Below, piece by piece: positions 27,474 through 39,016 of a stretch of DNA of 64,000 bases; the stretch's first letter is position 1; the number at the start of each line of letters is the position of its first letter. This stretch comes from Luzula sylvatica (lineage: Eukaryota > Streptophyta > Magnoliopsida > Poales > Juncaceae), in contig OX326961.1 of assembly GCA_946800325.1 (NCBI GenBank), positions 49,517,793 through 49,581,792 of the forward strand, written 5' to 3'. The translations under genes were made by a program, and so were the position numbers. The notes under the pieces are model-generated. The model had not been told where the DNA came from, searched no databases, and was given only the letters and a program-made list of their open reading frames with translations.

Positions 27474-27545
27474 CTAATAATATATATAGTTTTATTACTA
27501 ATAATATATATAGTTTTATTACTAATAATATATATAGTTTTCTTA
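27474..27545. repeat. Short tandem repeat, ~25-bp unit
   Basis: Three copies of CTAATAATATATATAGTTTT(A/C)TTA follow the hAT element; the unit includes its target sequence. Confidence 0.7.
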
Positions 27546-27559
27546 CTTGGAAGATTGGT

Positions 27560-29115
27560 AGCGTGAAATTGTCTAATAATCAGTTTGTCATGGCAAAAAG
27601 TGAGATTGTTACGAATTGAATTTACACGAGTTTTCAAGTTAAAGTTTACTAATTTTCCTAATACATATGACAACTTTTATCGAAGATAAGACCATACCTT
27701 CATTGAAAAACTACTACGAGTGATCATATTATGATGCATATTACTTCTGATTTCCTTGATCTTGTAACTAAAATTACTCGGGTTTTTTAGATGCCAAAAA
27801 TATGCTAAGAATGAAAGAAAATAAAATTATTGCATATTTTCAATGAAGACCACTTGTTAGAATATTTGATTTTCTCAAGTATTTCATTATGGAACCCAAA
27901 ATTTATATTTATGAAATACATAAATATTTTCACGAGATTTCTTTCAATTTTTGACCAGATGAGAGATGACTATCTTAGGGTGGTGATTGATATTCACAAG
28001 CTGAATATTTTGTTATTTAATAGGCCCAACCTCTATTTTTTCGAAAACACGTTAACAACAAATATAGTTCATCTTACTACTACCATCCAAGATCTTAAAT
28101 AAGTAGCAAACAGAAGTTGCAATCACATAATCACGAGAGTTTGATGAACTCCAAATCACGTAATCACGTTAGTTTGATGAATTCCACACTAAACACATGA
28201 CATTCTTATTCATAAATTTGATAAATCTTTTCTTTTGTAAACGAAGTATGTATTAGGAGCTCCGTTTGATATTATAAAATTTAGAAGGGTTTACATTTTG
28301 TGTATAAAACTTGCCTCGTAACTGGGCTCAATCTGAGCATAGATTTGTTAACAGATGCATGAGAAACACTTTTTATTCATGTTTTGAGCCGTTAATATCT
28401 CGGCCCATTTGGCAACAATTTTGTCTCTCATATTTCTGATATCATACAGATCCGAATAGGGGTCAAATATTATGGAATATGGATATTAATCCCATTTTTT
28501 TCGGTTATCAAACAAGTAACATATACTATGCAAATATTTTATCATTCATAATTTACTATAAAAAAAAAATATGAATTGTATTATTTAAAGCTCAATTAAA
28601 ATATATTACAATAATACATAAATAATATATTACAATATATTAAATTTTAAAAATATATAATATTTATATTTGATAATTATTCAGATTTAGTCCTATAATT
28701 ATGAATTAGAATTAGTGTTCGTGGAATCGAAACTGATTCCGACTCTGAATCCATGATGCAGATAATTTTCATATACAATGCCGATTCAGTTTGGATATTG
28801 CTTGAACCCTACGCACCTATGTTGCACGGATGCTTTCGGATATCATATCTGAGTATCGGCTAACTATCCGATATTAATACTCGTAGGATAGTTGTCGAAT
28901 ACGTATCCTCCTCCACTTGACTTATTGGAATATTTTATTGACAAATAACAACATATACTTATCATAGAAAAACAGAAATATTCATGGATATACTTCTAAC
29001 CTATGAATGAATATACTCGAAAACCAAACTATTAATTTGAATTTGAATTTGAAATAAATGAGTAATATATTTCAAAGAACCAATTAGTAGATTCGGCTCC
29101 GGACATTAGAAAATC
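27560..29115. other. Intergenic DNA with a partial MULE-like end near 28812
   Basis: No gene recognised. CTATGTTGCACGGATG at about 28812 followed by TATCCGATAT words resembles the left end of the element at 7421; its partner end was not found. Confidence 0.5.
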
Positions 29116-29126
29116 TATTTGTGGTT

Positions 29127-30399
29127 TTTTTTTTTTTTTTTTTTTTTTTGGTTGAAAATACCCGTAGGTCTACTTCATAAATGAGCAAAACGAACATACA
29201 ATCTCTATATATTACAAAACATAAAACTGAAATTAAAACAACCTAGTCTACTGAAGCTTTGAAACAAGCACACCTAATTAATCTTCAACTAAACATAAAA
29301 ACAGAAAACTCAAAAGACTCCGACTAAAACCTCTCTTCAACACTATTCAGCTCTCAATAGAGTTTGTCCTTCAGATTTCTTCATACCTGTCCCATTGTCT
29401 AAACAGAACCTCCCATCGCCGGCAGACATGATTCATGAAATTCATGCCCTGTTAATCTTGCCAAATTCGCTAAATAATCCGTCTCTTTATTTAGTTCCCT
29501 AGGTACAAACATCACCGTAGGGTCCTTAACTCTCCTTTTCCAAATAACACAGTCTCTGACATGCTGTATTGCCCTTTTATCAGATGGTACTACCTTATTT
29601 GGATCATCAGTTCTATGCACCGCATTGGCCACTTCAATATTATCCGAAAAAAAATACCGAAGTTTTGTCCGGGTGCCGTTCAGCTACCGTCTCCATTGCC
29701 TTTGCCAGAGCCATAAATTCACCCGCCAATACCCCTAGATCTCCTCTCATTGGTTGGGCTCTCACCTCAATTATGCTGCCCGAATTATTTCTGATTACAT
29801 ATGCGATCGCTCCTTTATTATTATTATCCTGAAATAATCCACCCACACATAAATCTGTTTCCTACCCTGTTGGTCCGACCCGTTTGCATTGAACGATAGC
29901 CTGGACACATAATTGGCTATCCCTTGTGTTGTCAGCTCGAGCCTTGCATTTTTAACCATTTGTGCTGGTTGAGTTTTGGTATCCGAGAAAACCCTGTTGT
30001 TTCTATTCTTCCAGATCCAGATTTGCCATATCAAAATAGCGACGTATGGTAAGGTCTGATCTTCCATTTTGTAAATCAGGTTAGCCAGCATGTTCAGAGA
30101 CGGGATCAAGATCTAGTATGTATCCAAACTAATACCCGACAGCCTCCAAACTTCCTGTGCAATTAGACACTGGAATAGGATATGGTGCATTGTTTCCGAT
30201 ACAGAGGGGCATACGTTACACATCGGCCAGATAGTGTCGATCCTCTTATTCAGATTTTCACATGACGGAATTGCATTAATCATTGCCCTCCGTAAAAGAA
30301 CTCTAATTCGAGGAATTATCCCTTTACAAGCCCAAATCTTAGACCACATACTGAACCAATCCTTACACGTTAAATCCATGGTTATCAATTTAAATCGTA
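29127..30399 (-). pseudogene. 5'-truncated LINE: zinc-binding RT tail and RNase H
   Basis: Flanked by 11-bp duplications TATTTGTGGTT at 29116-29126 and 30400-30410, with a poly-T run at the left (poly-A tail, minus strand). The right part encodes a reverse-transcriptase zinc-binding domain (SMWSKIWACKGIIPRIRVLL then MCNVCPSVSETMHHILFQC), starting right at the duplication. Next come WQIWIWKNRNNRVF and a broken RNase H-like domain (GAIAYVIRNNSGSI, GEFMALAKAMETV, FVPRELNKETDYLANLAR) in at least three frames. The LINE thus belongs to a group with a C-terminal RNase H, and it is dead. Confidence 0.85.
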
Positions 30400-30410
30400 T
30401 ATTTGTGGTT

Positions 30411-31740
30411 GAGGGACTATTAGGTATGTTTCGGTCTTTGACTCTTTTCAAGTCAAGAATCTGGAGAATAATGTTTTGGATAAGTTATTTATAGGATAGT
30501 GTCCGAAAGATTTGACTGAAGATTTGGGAGGACTCTTTATGTTCCGTCGTACTTTACGGAGTCTTTCGAAAGAGTTTTTTCTACTTCAGTTATTTGAGTT
30601 TCATGTTGTTGTTCATACTCTTGTTCTATATTCGACACGGTTACAAAAGAAAACTTCAAATTTAATCGTTTACTCCTTAATCTAATAAATGTAATAAACA
30701 TTTCATTTATAGCACGATTTTTCAACAATAATAAATATTTAGTATGTTTATGTCAAAATATTTAATACATAAATATTTATTATTATTATACGTATATATA
30801 CTTTTTATTTTTTGGCCCATAGTTATTCTTTGTATAGCAAGGATGGCATAAATATTCAGAAATTTCCTGATCCCCCTTCTTCCATCAAACGGTCTTTTCA
30901 CCATCAGAGCAAAATCTATGATCTTCCGACAGTATTCTACTATTCAAACTTAAAATACCAATTCGAAACGATAAATCTTGGCCTCGTTGCAAATAGCTGA
31001 TTGAAGTTCAATCTTTACAATTCTTTTTGGTTTCGTATTTCTTCTTCCTCCCTTCTTTTTTTTTTTAAAAAGTTTAGAGCGGACTTTAATTATCCAACTT
31101 CCAAACAAAAAATTTCGGCAGAATTACAAATATTTTTTCTAATTACAATTATTGCCCATCTTCTGTATGGACCGAATATTACAATAAAAAAGAAAGAGAA
31201 AAAATATACTTCTTATAAAGCCCAACTTTGCAATAGATAGAAATATAAAGCCCAAAATTATCCATCTGAATTCTGAACTCTTCTATCTTCCTCCACCCGC
31301 CTACAGGCTACAGCCTCTCTCCCCTTCACTCCAATATACTCCATGCCCGAGCTTCTTCTTGCTCTCCCTGAAAACTCAGCCATTTCCCTCCGAAAACTCC
31401 TTACATCCTCTCTGTCACACGCCTGAATAAACCCAAGTCCGCCCAGATCTCTTCCGTCAACTCTTTTTCCTTCTTTTTCCTGCCCGTAAAGATGCGAGTA
31501 CACCTCTCTCTCCAAGTTGCGAAGAAGAAGAAGATAGCAATTTGCCTCGATTCTCTTCCAAGCCCTCTAATGAAGCAACCATCAAAGGCCTCCTGTACCG
31601 AATTCGGTACAAACGTCTTCCTCCATTCTTCTCTACTTTGCTCTTAAGGTGCTCGACAAAATGTCCCATGACCAATTTCTCTAACTTCTACTAATTTTGT
31701 GAGCATAGTTCATCAATTGCTTAGAATTTAGTTCGTATTT
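30411..31740. other. Intergenic DNA and probable 5' UTR of the U11/U12-59K gene
   Basis: 30411-31250 is AT-rich without recognised features. 31260-31690 is pyrimidine-rich and likely holds the transcription start and a non-coding first exon, since the sequence just before the start codon (TTTTGCTACAGCAG) looks like a splice acceptor. Confidence 0.45.
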
Positions 31741-31752
31741 TGCTACAGCAGG

Positions 31753-33588
31753 ATGATACCTTCACCTCTATCATTTGGATTTGGAGCAATTAATCAATCT
31801 CGACCTATGCTCCCTGTTCAATCAAATGCTTCTTCTTTTTGGCAATCTGCAAACGTACAAGAGCATCTGAGAAAATTGCAAGAAACAATAGACCTGTCCA
31901 AATCCATGTATGATTTTCTTTGACTATCTAAAAGTATATATATTTAGTTGAAATCTCTCTTTTGTTGATCCTAAAAAATGGAAAAAATATGTTTATATGT
32001 ACAGGCTAAACGAGCTAGAAGCGATTCATGAAATAAGAAATGGGAAACATAATATCAACAATAAGCTTGTAGAAACAATAATTGAGAATAAAATCAGTCT
32101 AAATACTCAAGAATCACTATCAATTGAGGCTGCCAATTCAATTTGCTCACAAATCCAGACTCTTCTCTCCCCTTTTACTTCTGCCACCAATCCAAATGGT
32201 GCGTGGGAAGAGAGGTCATTAATGGTGAAATTGGGCCAAAAAATGCAAAAATCGAAAAGAAATAAACTTTGGAGGAAGAGAAAGAGAAAACGTATTGCAG
32301 AGCTCATCAGAAAAGTAAATATTTGTTTGTTAAAAGTATCAAATATATTTCCCCAATTCTGAAGAAACCTAAATTACTAAATACACGATAACTTAATAAT
32401 TAGTATTTGATAGGAGAGTGAAGATTATGATAGAGTTGATAAAGAGGCCGATGAATGGAGAGCTAAGGAGATTGCCAAGGACATTGCTAAACGCAAAGTA
32501 ATAATTTTTTTTATATATATCCACTTTGTTCATAAATATTGTTTGTTCATATTATCACTAAATGAATTCTGCATCGAAGCCCCTATCTTTGAAATTGCAA
32601 TTTTGCCCTTGCTTTGCTTGATGAAATTTAGATGGAGAGCATGAAGGAAATTGCTAAGAAGAAAGCAAATGAAGAGAAAAGGCGACTTGAATCCGAGGCA
32701 AAACTTGTTATTTTTATTTATTCTTTTCTTTTGAATTAAAGCTTCTTATTAATTTACTTTTATTAATTATTTGACTTTTTTCCAGCTTGAGCTCGTCTTA
32801 ATTGTCGAAAAACTCAAAGAGCTCCGATCCATCAGGATTCAGAAACTTAAGAAACAAGGCAAAAAATATTTCAAATTAATTTTCTCAATTCTATTTTTTA
32901 TATTACAAATATAATTACTTTTTCTATTTATTACAGGACATTTCTTCCCAGAAGAGGACGATAAATTTCTCGACCGAGTAAAGGCTGCAGTCGAGGAAGA
33001 AGAACGCCAGTCAAAGTCAACCATCTCTGACGCAATCGCAACTGCTGTGGGCTCCACAAAATCCTCCAATCAGTTAACTGATTTTTCTGGAGTGGGGCCC
33101 AGTGCCGGCGAGACTTGTAAAGAGAGAGAAAAAAATCAAGAAGAGAACAATGATAAGAGTTCTGATTTGGTGGCGAATCCGAATCCGAATTTGAATATGA
33201 ATCTGCCTTTCGAGTTTTATCACTATTATTATGGGAGTAGTTATGATATGGGCACTCTTATTGAGGTGATTTGATTTACTTATTTTTTTACTCAATTGAT
33301 TCAAAAATAATTTGATTTGATTTGTGAATTAATATGTTTATAGGTGAGAAGAACGTGGGATGCTTATTTACAACCAGGAGGGAGGTGAGAGCATTTTTTT
33401 TATTTGTATATTTATATATTGTTTTTTATTTTGTTATCCAGATTCCTTAAATGGAAAACATGAATTTTATTAATCTATATATAATTAATTAATTAATATT
33501 TCTGTGCAGTCGTATACCTGGACATTGGGTACAACCGCCACCGCCTTCTAATGAAGTATGGGCTTCTTATCTTGTTAAACCAAAATAA
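31753..33588 (+). CDS. U11/U12-59K: U11/U12 snRNP 59 kDa protein (PDCD7-like), eight exons, 378 aa
   Basis: Component of the U11/U12 di-snRNP that recognises U12-type introns in the nucleus. Exons: 31753-31907, 32005-32314, 32414-32497, 32632-32697, 32786-32858, 32937-33265, 33344-33384 and 33510-33588; phases sum to 379 codons with stop. The centre is charged and coiled-coil-like (RRLESE, ELVLIVEKLKELRSIRIQKL), followed by KKQGHFFPEEDDKFLDRVKAAVEEEE. The C-terminal signature RRTWDAYL...SRIPGHWVQPPPPSNEVWASYL is the family hallmark. Introns 4 and 5 appear to use GC donors (GAG|GCAAAA and AAG|GCAAAA); intron 4 could alternatively use a GT nine bases downstream in frame, intron 5 has no such option. 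The gene looks intact. Confidence 0.85.
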
Positions 33589-34311
33589 TATATATAGAAA
33601 TTTCTTTTTATCGAGAGAACAGTGCTGGATACGCATCTCGACTCGACATCTAACAGAGTGGAGATATTTTTGTAAGCCGGTTAAGAATGCGTCGAGTCTG
33701 TGACATAATAACTGAACTATAATATTATTTTTCGTAAACATTAGGATTTTGATACGATATAATTTGAAAAAATTTACTTATGTCAGGTGCGATAGATAAA
33801 TTTGATAGAAAGGCAGATATCACAAATAAGCCATATCTTGGTCAAATTTTAGTGTAGGGATTTTGATGAATAAGTAATATATTTTATGTTATTTAATTTA
33901 ATTTTAGTTTTGAGGGAAAAAACTGCCGTGTTTTTTCATTGCTTAGGAACCATAGTTACAAGTGTGTGTCGTCTAATAAATATATTACAAACTCGATTAA
34001 ATGTAAAGGAAAAACCAAATCACTAACAATATCTAACTATCCTAATATCCTAACCTAAGATTGGATTTGAAGTATCTCAGAAATGCTTCATCTATAGCCA
34101 TCTCTTCACAGAAGATAAGGTTATTACGAGCAGGACCAGACCTGAGCTTTGGCCGAGTTGACCAAGGTCACATGACTCCATTTTTTTAATGAGCCTTTCT
34201 TTTTTTATGAAAGATCCATTATATATATCCATATCAATAAAACTACCCATTCCTTGTTCTTGATCCGGACCCGCTAACTTCTCCAGAACCCGGACCCGAT
34301 ACGCATGCCTT
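33589..34311. other. Intergenic DNA
   Basis: No gene recognised downstream of the U11/U12-59K gene. Confidence 0.5.
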
Positions 34312-34319
34312 ATTCCTTA

Positions 34320-34488
34320 GAGTAATGATAGGGACCACGAATTTGTGACCAAGAATTGACCACACCTGCCACGTGGCGGCTGTCTATTGGCTGCATCTTT
34401 TGCACAACTTTAATGCAGTCAATGGACAGCTGCCACGTGGCAGGTGTGGTCAATTCTTGGTCACAAATTCGTGATCCTATCATTACTC
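34320..34488. mobile_element. Foldback MITE, 169 bp, near-perfect hairpin
   Basis: Arms of about 65 bp are almost perfectly complementary: left GAGTAATGATAGG, CACGAATTTGTGACC and CCTGCCACGTGGC; right the inverse. Identical 8-bp flanks ATTCCTTA at 34312-34319 and 34489-34496. Each arm contains a GCCACGTGGC G-box palindrome. The loop is about 40 bp. The 8-bp duplication suggests hAT relationship. Confidence 0.88.
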
Positions 34489-34496
34489 ATTCCTTA

Positions 34497-36488
34497 TGCT
34501 TGTCGGTGAAATTACTCTTGCCTATGACTGCGACAGGAGACAAGACGTCGCCGCCGGTCGAATACGATGACATAAGAGCCATTTCGCCAGTTGCCACGGT
34601 TTGTATTTTGCTTAGCGTTACTGCTTCACTTAATTCACCTCACAACTCGCCTTCCTGACTTCGAATTTACCCAATTTCGCTTAGTGCTTCGCTCAGTTCA
34701 CTCAATTTGCGGCCGGAGGCTTAAAAATTCACTTCATTGGGTTAATTCGGTTAAGAATTGGGTTATTCACTTCGAAATTGGGTTAATTCATTTCGATTTT
34801 GTCTCCAAACAGTGGAATTCGCCTCAGAAATTAGTATGTCAGAATTGGTTAAAGAATAATTGGGTTAATCACTTCGATTTTGGCAGGTTTAATTTTACGA
34901 TTATTTAGTAAAAACCAAAAAGAGGTCCAAAAGTTCTCTTACATACGCCTCTTTTGTCGGTGGCCAGAATTGCTCCCAGTGGCCAATTTGCTGCAAGGAT
35001 TGCAATCACTTACAGTCGTCTTTTTTAAATACTGCCAGTCATTGGCAGAATTGCTGCTGCCACTCGTTGCCGGAATTAATTCAAGGTTGCTAATTGTTGA
35101 CACAGGCACGAGGAGACTGTTCAAAGTCCAGCAAATAGAAAGGTTCTTTTCCAATCCTAATCAATATTTGTTCATTATTTTTTATTTTGTCATTTCACAT
35201 TTTCTAGAATTTTATTTACTGCAATCAAGTTATTTCGAAATTAAGGAATTAAGTTTACAAAAAATTTAGTTATAAGTTTCAAATTACTCTTGAAAATATC
35301 GATTACTATAACAAATTTCAATAAAAACTCTTAATATATAGGTTTGTTGGTCATATTTACTGCAATCAAGTTATTTTTAAATTTAAGTTCTTATAATCTT
35401 CGTCACATGCCTCCGAAAATACAGGACCGGACCTGATTACGAGCCAGTCAAATACTATCCCTAAAGCCCCACCTATACTTATCCGATAATTTTTTTGCTT
35501 GTTTGTCTAGACTTTGATATTTAGACATGTTATTTAATTTTAGAAGTAGATAATTTAGATAAGTCCCGTATGATACAATTCATTATTCAATTCTAGTGTC
35601 ATATGTACCTAAATATTTTATGTATGGTTGGTTTAATATGCATATAAATATTTAAAACATATTTAAGTTGTATGTTGGACATACTCCCATGTCATCTTTT
35701 TATGTTTCATTATTTTCTAACAGTTAATAAGGTTTCATCATTAATTAATAAAATTTATGCTCGAGTTGAGAAGAGTCGAGTCGCCCCGGGTTCCAACCAA
35801 ACTCGGGAAGTCCACTCCCGAATGAGTTAAATTGGAATATTCTTTTTCCATACAAAATTTATATATTTTTGTTATTCGAATCTACTTTTTTGTTAATATT
35901 TAATATTGCTTACATATGATTTAAATAAACACATATATTTTTATTAATATATATATCTATTAAAAAATGAATTATAAGAATAAGAATCATACATAATACA
36001 AAGTAGGTTATATTTATATTTTTTCTGTTTAAACAACTCTAATATTAAAAATTTCAAAACTTAACATAAGTGAAAAAATAATAATTTATCTATTAAAACT
36101 TAATTTTTTTTAAACGTATAAACATATATCGAATATTTTTATTGAATGTCAAAATTAAATAACTTCTTTGAACATATAAGTATATATCGATATTATTTTC
36201 ATTGTTAATGTCATAGTGCACAATTGCATTTTGAATCAATAAAAAATTTATTAGTACTCTATAACTAATAACGTATTTTGTGACAACATATGTTGTATGA
36301 TTCATTATTTTTTTATATTTAATATTTTATTAAATATTACGAACAACAGTTATATAATATTTGTTGTTATGTTTTTTTCGTAATATTGTATTACGTGCCA
36401 TATATTATCGTACGATGTATTATTTTTTCATAAAAAAAATGAATAGTATTATCGTAACGTAAGTCTCGTATTTTATTTTATAATAATA
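34497..36488. other. Intergenic DNA, open frames without recognised domains
   Basis: Frames at 34356-35269 on the plus strand are short and show no known motif. A coding-like start near 34528 (MTATGDKTSPPVEYDDIRAI) could be an exon relic but has no continuation I can follow. Confidence 0.35.
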
Positions 36489-36517
36489 CTAGGAGAATAC
36501 TCTCGCTACGCGGCGAG
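36489..36517 (-). mobile_element. Helitron 3' terminus, minus strand
   Basis: On the minus strand the sequence reads CTCGC-loop-GCGAG (36517-36502), then AGAGTATTCTC and CTAG ending at 36489, followed by T. This is the hairpin plus CTRR/T layout of a Helitron 3' end. Its body would extend to the right through the very AT-rich DNA up to roughly 37.9 kb; no 5' TC end was fixed. Confidence 0.6.
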
Positions 36518-38434
36518 CATGTAAATCATGTTTTTCATTGTAATACAAATTAGACATTTGTATAATAATATTAATAATATCATCTAAAATAAAGTTATTT
36601 GAATTTATTTATCTATGATTATTCATCTGTTTTACAATTATTTTACATTATGATAACACATTTTTTTTTATTTTTTAATCAAATAATAATACTTATATTA
36701 GTGTCATTATATAATAATATATGAAATATAAAACAATTTTACAAAAAAACATAACAACAAATATTATATCATTGTTTGCAATATTTCATACAATATTAAA
36801 TATATAAATAATAAATCATACAACATATGTAGTAACACGTTATTAATTATATAATATTAATAATTTTTATTAATTCAAAATGCAATGAAAAATATAAAAT
36901 AATATAAAACTTAATAGCGGAAGTAATTTAATAAATAATATCAAAATTTAATTCATAATAAACATAAATACAAATTATTTTATATCATATGATTTGTTTT
37001 TAATTTACATTTTTCAAAATAACAATATTATTTTATAGGTGTACTATAAGTTCAAGAAGTTATTTAGATGGATAAACTATTTTTTAATTCTATTTTTTTT
37101 TTAAAAAATTAATATTATATTTGTTTGTTTAAAAACACAAATGTAATCTACTTAGTATTATTATGAGATTCTTATAGTTATAATTTAAAAAAAAAAAAAT
37201 ACTTAACAAATATATTATGCAAATAAAATACTTCAAAATTTATTATGTAAATATGTATTTTTTTGGATTGTATTTTCTTACATAATATTTTTACAAATTG
37301 AAATTATGAAAAACGGTATGTATGAACTATGTTAATACGGATATCAAAATAAGGAGAAAATTAAAATGAATATATTTGATGAGTTTATAAAATTAAATTT
37401 CTAAAAATAATACTAATATATATTGTATTTTTTATAATATTACATATTCAATTATTAATATTTCATTTATAATTTTTTTTCATATTCCATTGCATTCACG
37501 TTTGATCATGTAATCTTATGTGAAATATTGAACAATTAATTAGACTTGGTGTAATGTGAACTTAATCTATAATAATAGTCAACATCATCAATGTATGATA
37601 ATCTGACTTTCTAAGAATGCTTAAAACATAATGTAAAATAATGACACATAAATTACTACACAAATTATGATCTTCAAAAAATTTAACAAAAATTTAGTGA
37701 TTGAGAATACTCCACATCACTAAATTTAAGGGTTCAAATTAATACTTACAAATAGTCATACAAAATATATGTATTAAATAATCAAATATAATATTAATGT
37801 ATACGATGAAACCACATTACTTAATCTAATGGTTAATAATCATGACAATAATGATGACGTGGTTTCACGAGAAGACTAAAAAATAAATGCAAAATAAGTG
37901 ATGGGTAAATTATCAGGATATTTGTAGTGAAAGTGAAAAAATTAATTAACATGCTCGTCACAAAATCAATTGATACTCGTCAAAGCAAGAAGATCCCCCA
38001 CAGGAACAGAGGTTCTCTCCAATCTCCTTGCTCCATGTAGAGAGAGACACGTGAGGGGCGGAGCTTGGGCATAGCACTGTTCACGTGATATTTATCCATG
38101 AACAATTCCAAAGCTCCCTGCATGGAAGACACCTATTTGGTGGGCCCCCTGTTCCGGAGCTTGGGCACGCCTTTTTTATCTTTTCTCTCTGACTCTTTTC
38201 GTCCCACCACTTGTCCGGCACTCAATTCTTCACCAAATTTCATTAATGCCTTCTTGATGACTCGACAAATAAATAACTCTCATTATCCGATTAAATAATA
38301 GTACTGAAAGGACGCCAGTACAGTCTAACAATAAAAACAAAAAAAGTAACAAGCGATCATAAAAGGCTGTGCTCCATTTCGTCTTCTCTTTCCAATCCAA
38401 TCGCCATTTTTGTGTGCTAGTTTAGTTGTTTGCG
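36518..38434. other. AT-rich DNA (probable Helitron body) and promoter of the AAA gene
   Basis: 36.5-37.9 kb shows no coding frames. From about 37.95 kb base composition becomes more balanced, and 38000-38434 is the likely promoter and 5' UTR of the AAA ATPase gene. Confidence 0.45.
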
Positions 38435-38965
38435 ATGGAGCAGAAACATCTAGTGATGTCGGCGTTGGGGATTGGGCTTGGAGTTGGAGTCGGGCTCGGG
38501 CTGGCGTCCGGCCAGACGGTGAACAAGTGGACCGTGCCGAGTGGAACGTCGACTGGTGTCACGGCGGAAAGGGTGGAGCGGGAATTGATGAGATTGGTTG
38601 TGGATGGGAAGGAAGGGAAAGTTACTTTTGATCAATTTCCTTATTACCTTAGGTATATTCACTTTGGCTAGTTTTTTTTTTCTGATCTTTTTCACTGTGA
38701 TTCTTGGTGGTCTCTTTGGAGTGTTTAAGATTTGCAAATCAGTACTTTGATTTTTGTTTGTTTGTTCATGAGATCCTTGGAGAGATACTCTGAATTTACC
38801 GTAGTAGAAACAGAGAAAAATAACATGAATTATAAAGGAAAATTTTATCCTTACCCCGTATGCACCACCACATCCTCTGTATCCCTAATTAGCACACTTA
38901 ATTAATTGGCAATTAACAATATACACTCAATTAACAGTTAATTAATATTAATTCTTAATTCTTAA

Positions 38966-39016
<51 letters not shown>

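Noticed and set aside
31258..31675. Two minus-strand frames before the U11/U12-59K gene
   Set aside because: They lie on the opposite strand of the pyrimidine-rich leader and have no recognised domain.
31753..33588. U12-type introns in the U11/U12-59K gene itself
   Set aside because: None of the seven donors is ATATCCTT or GTATCCTT; all fit the major class.
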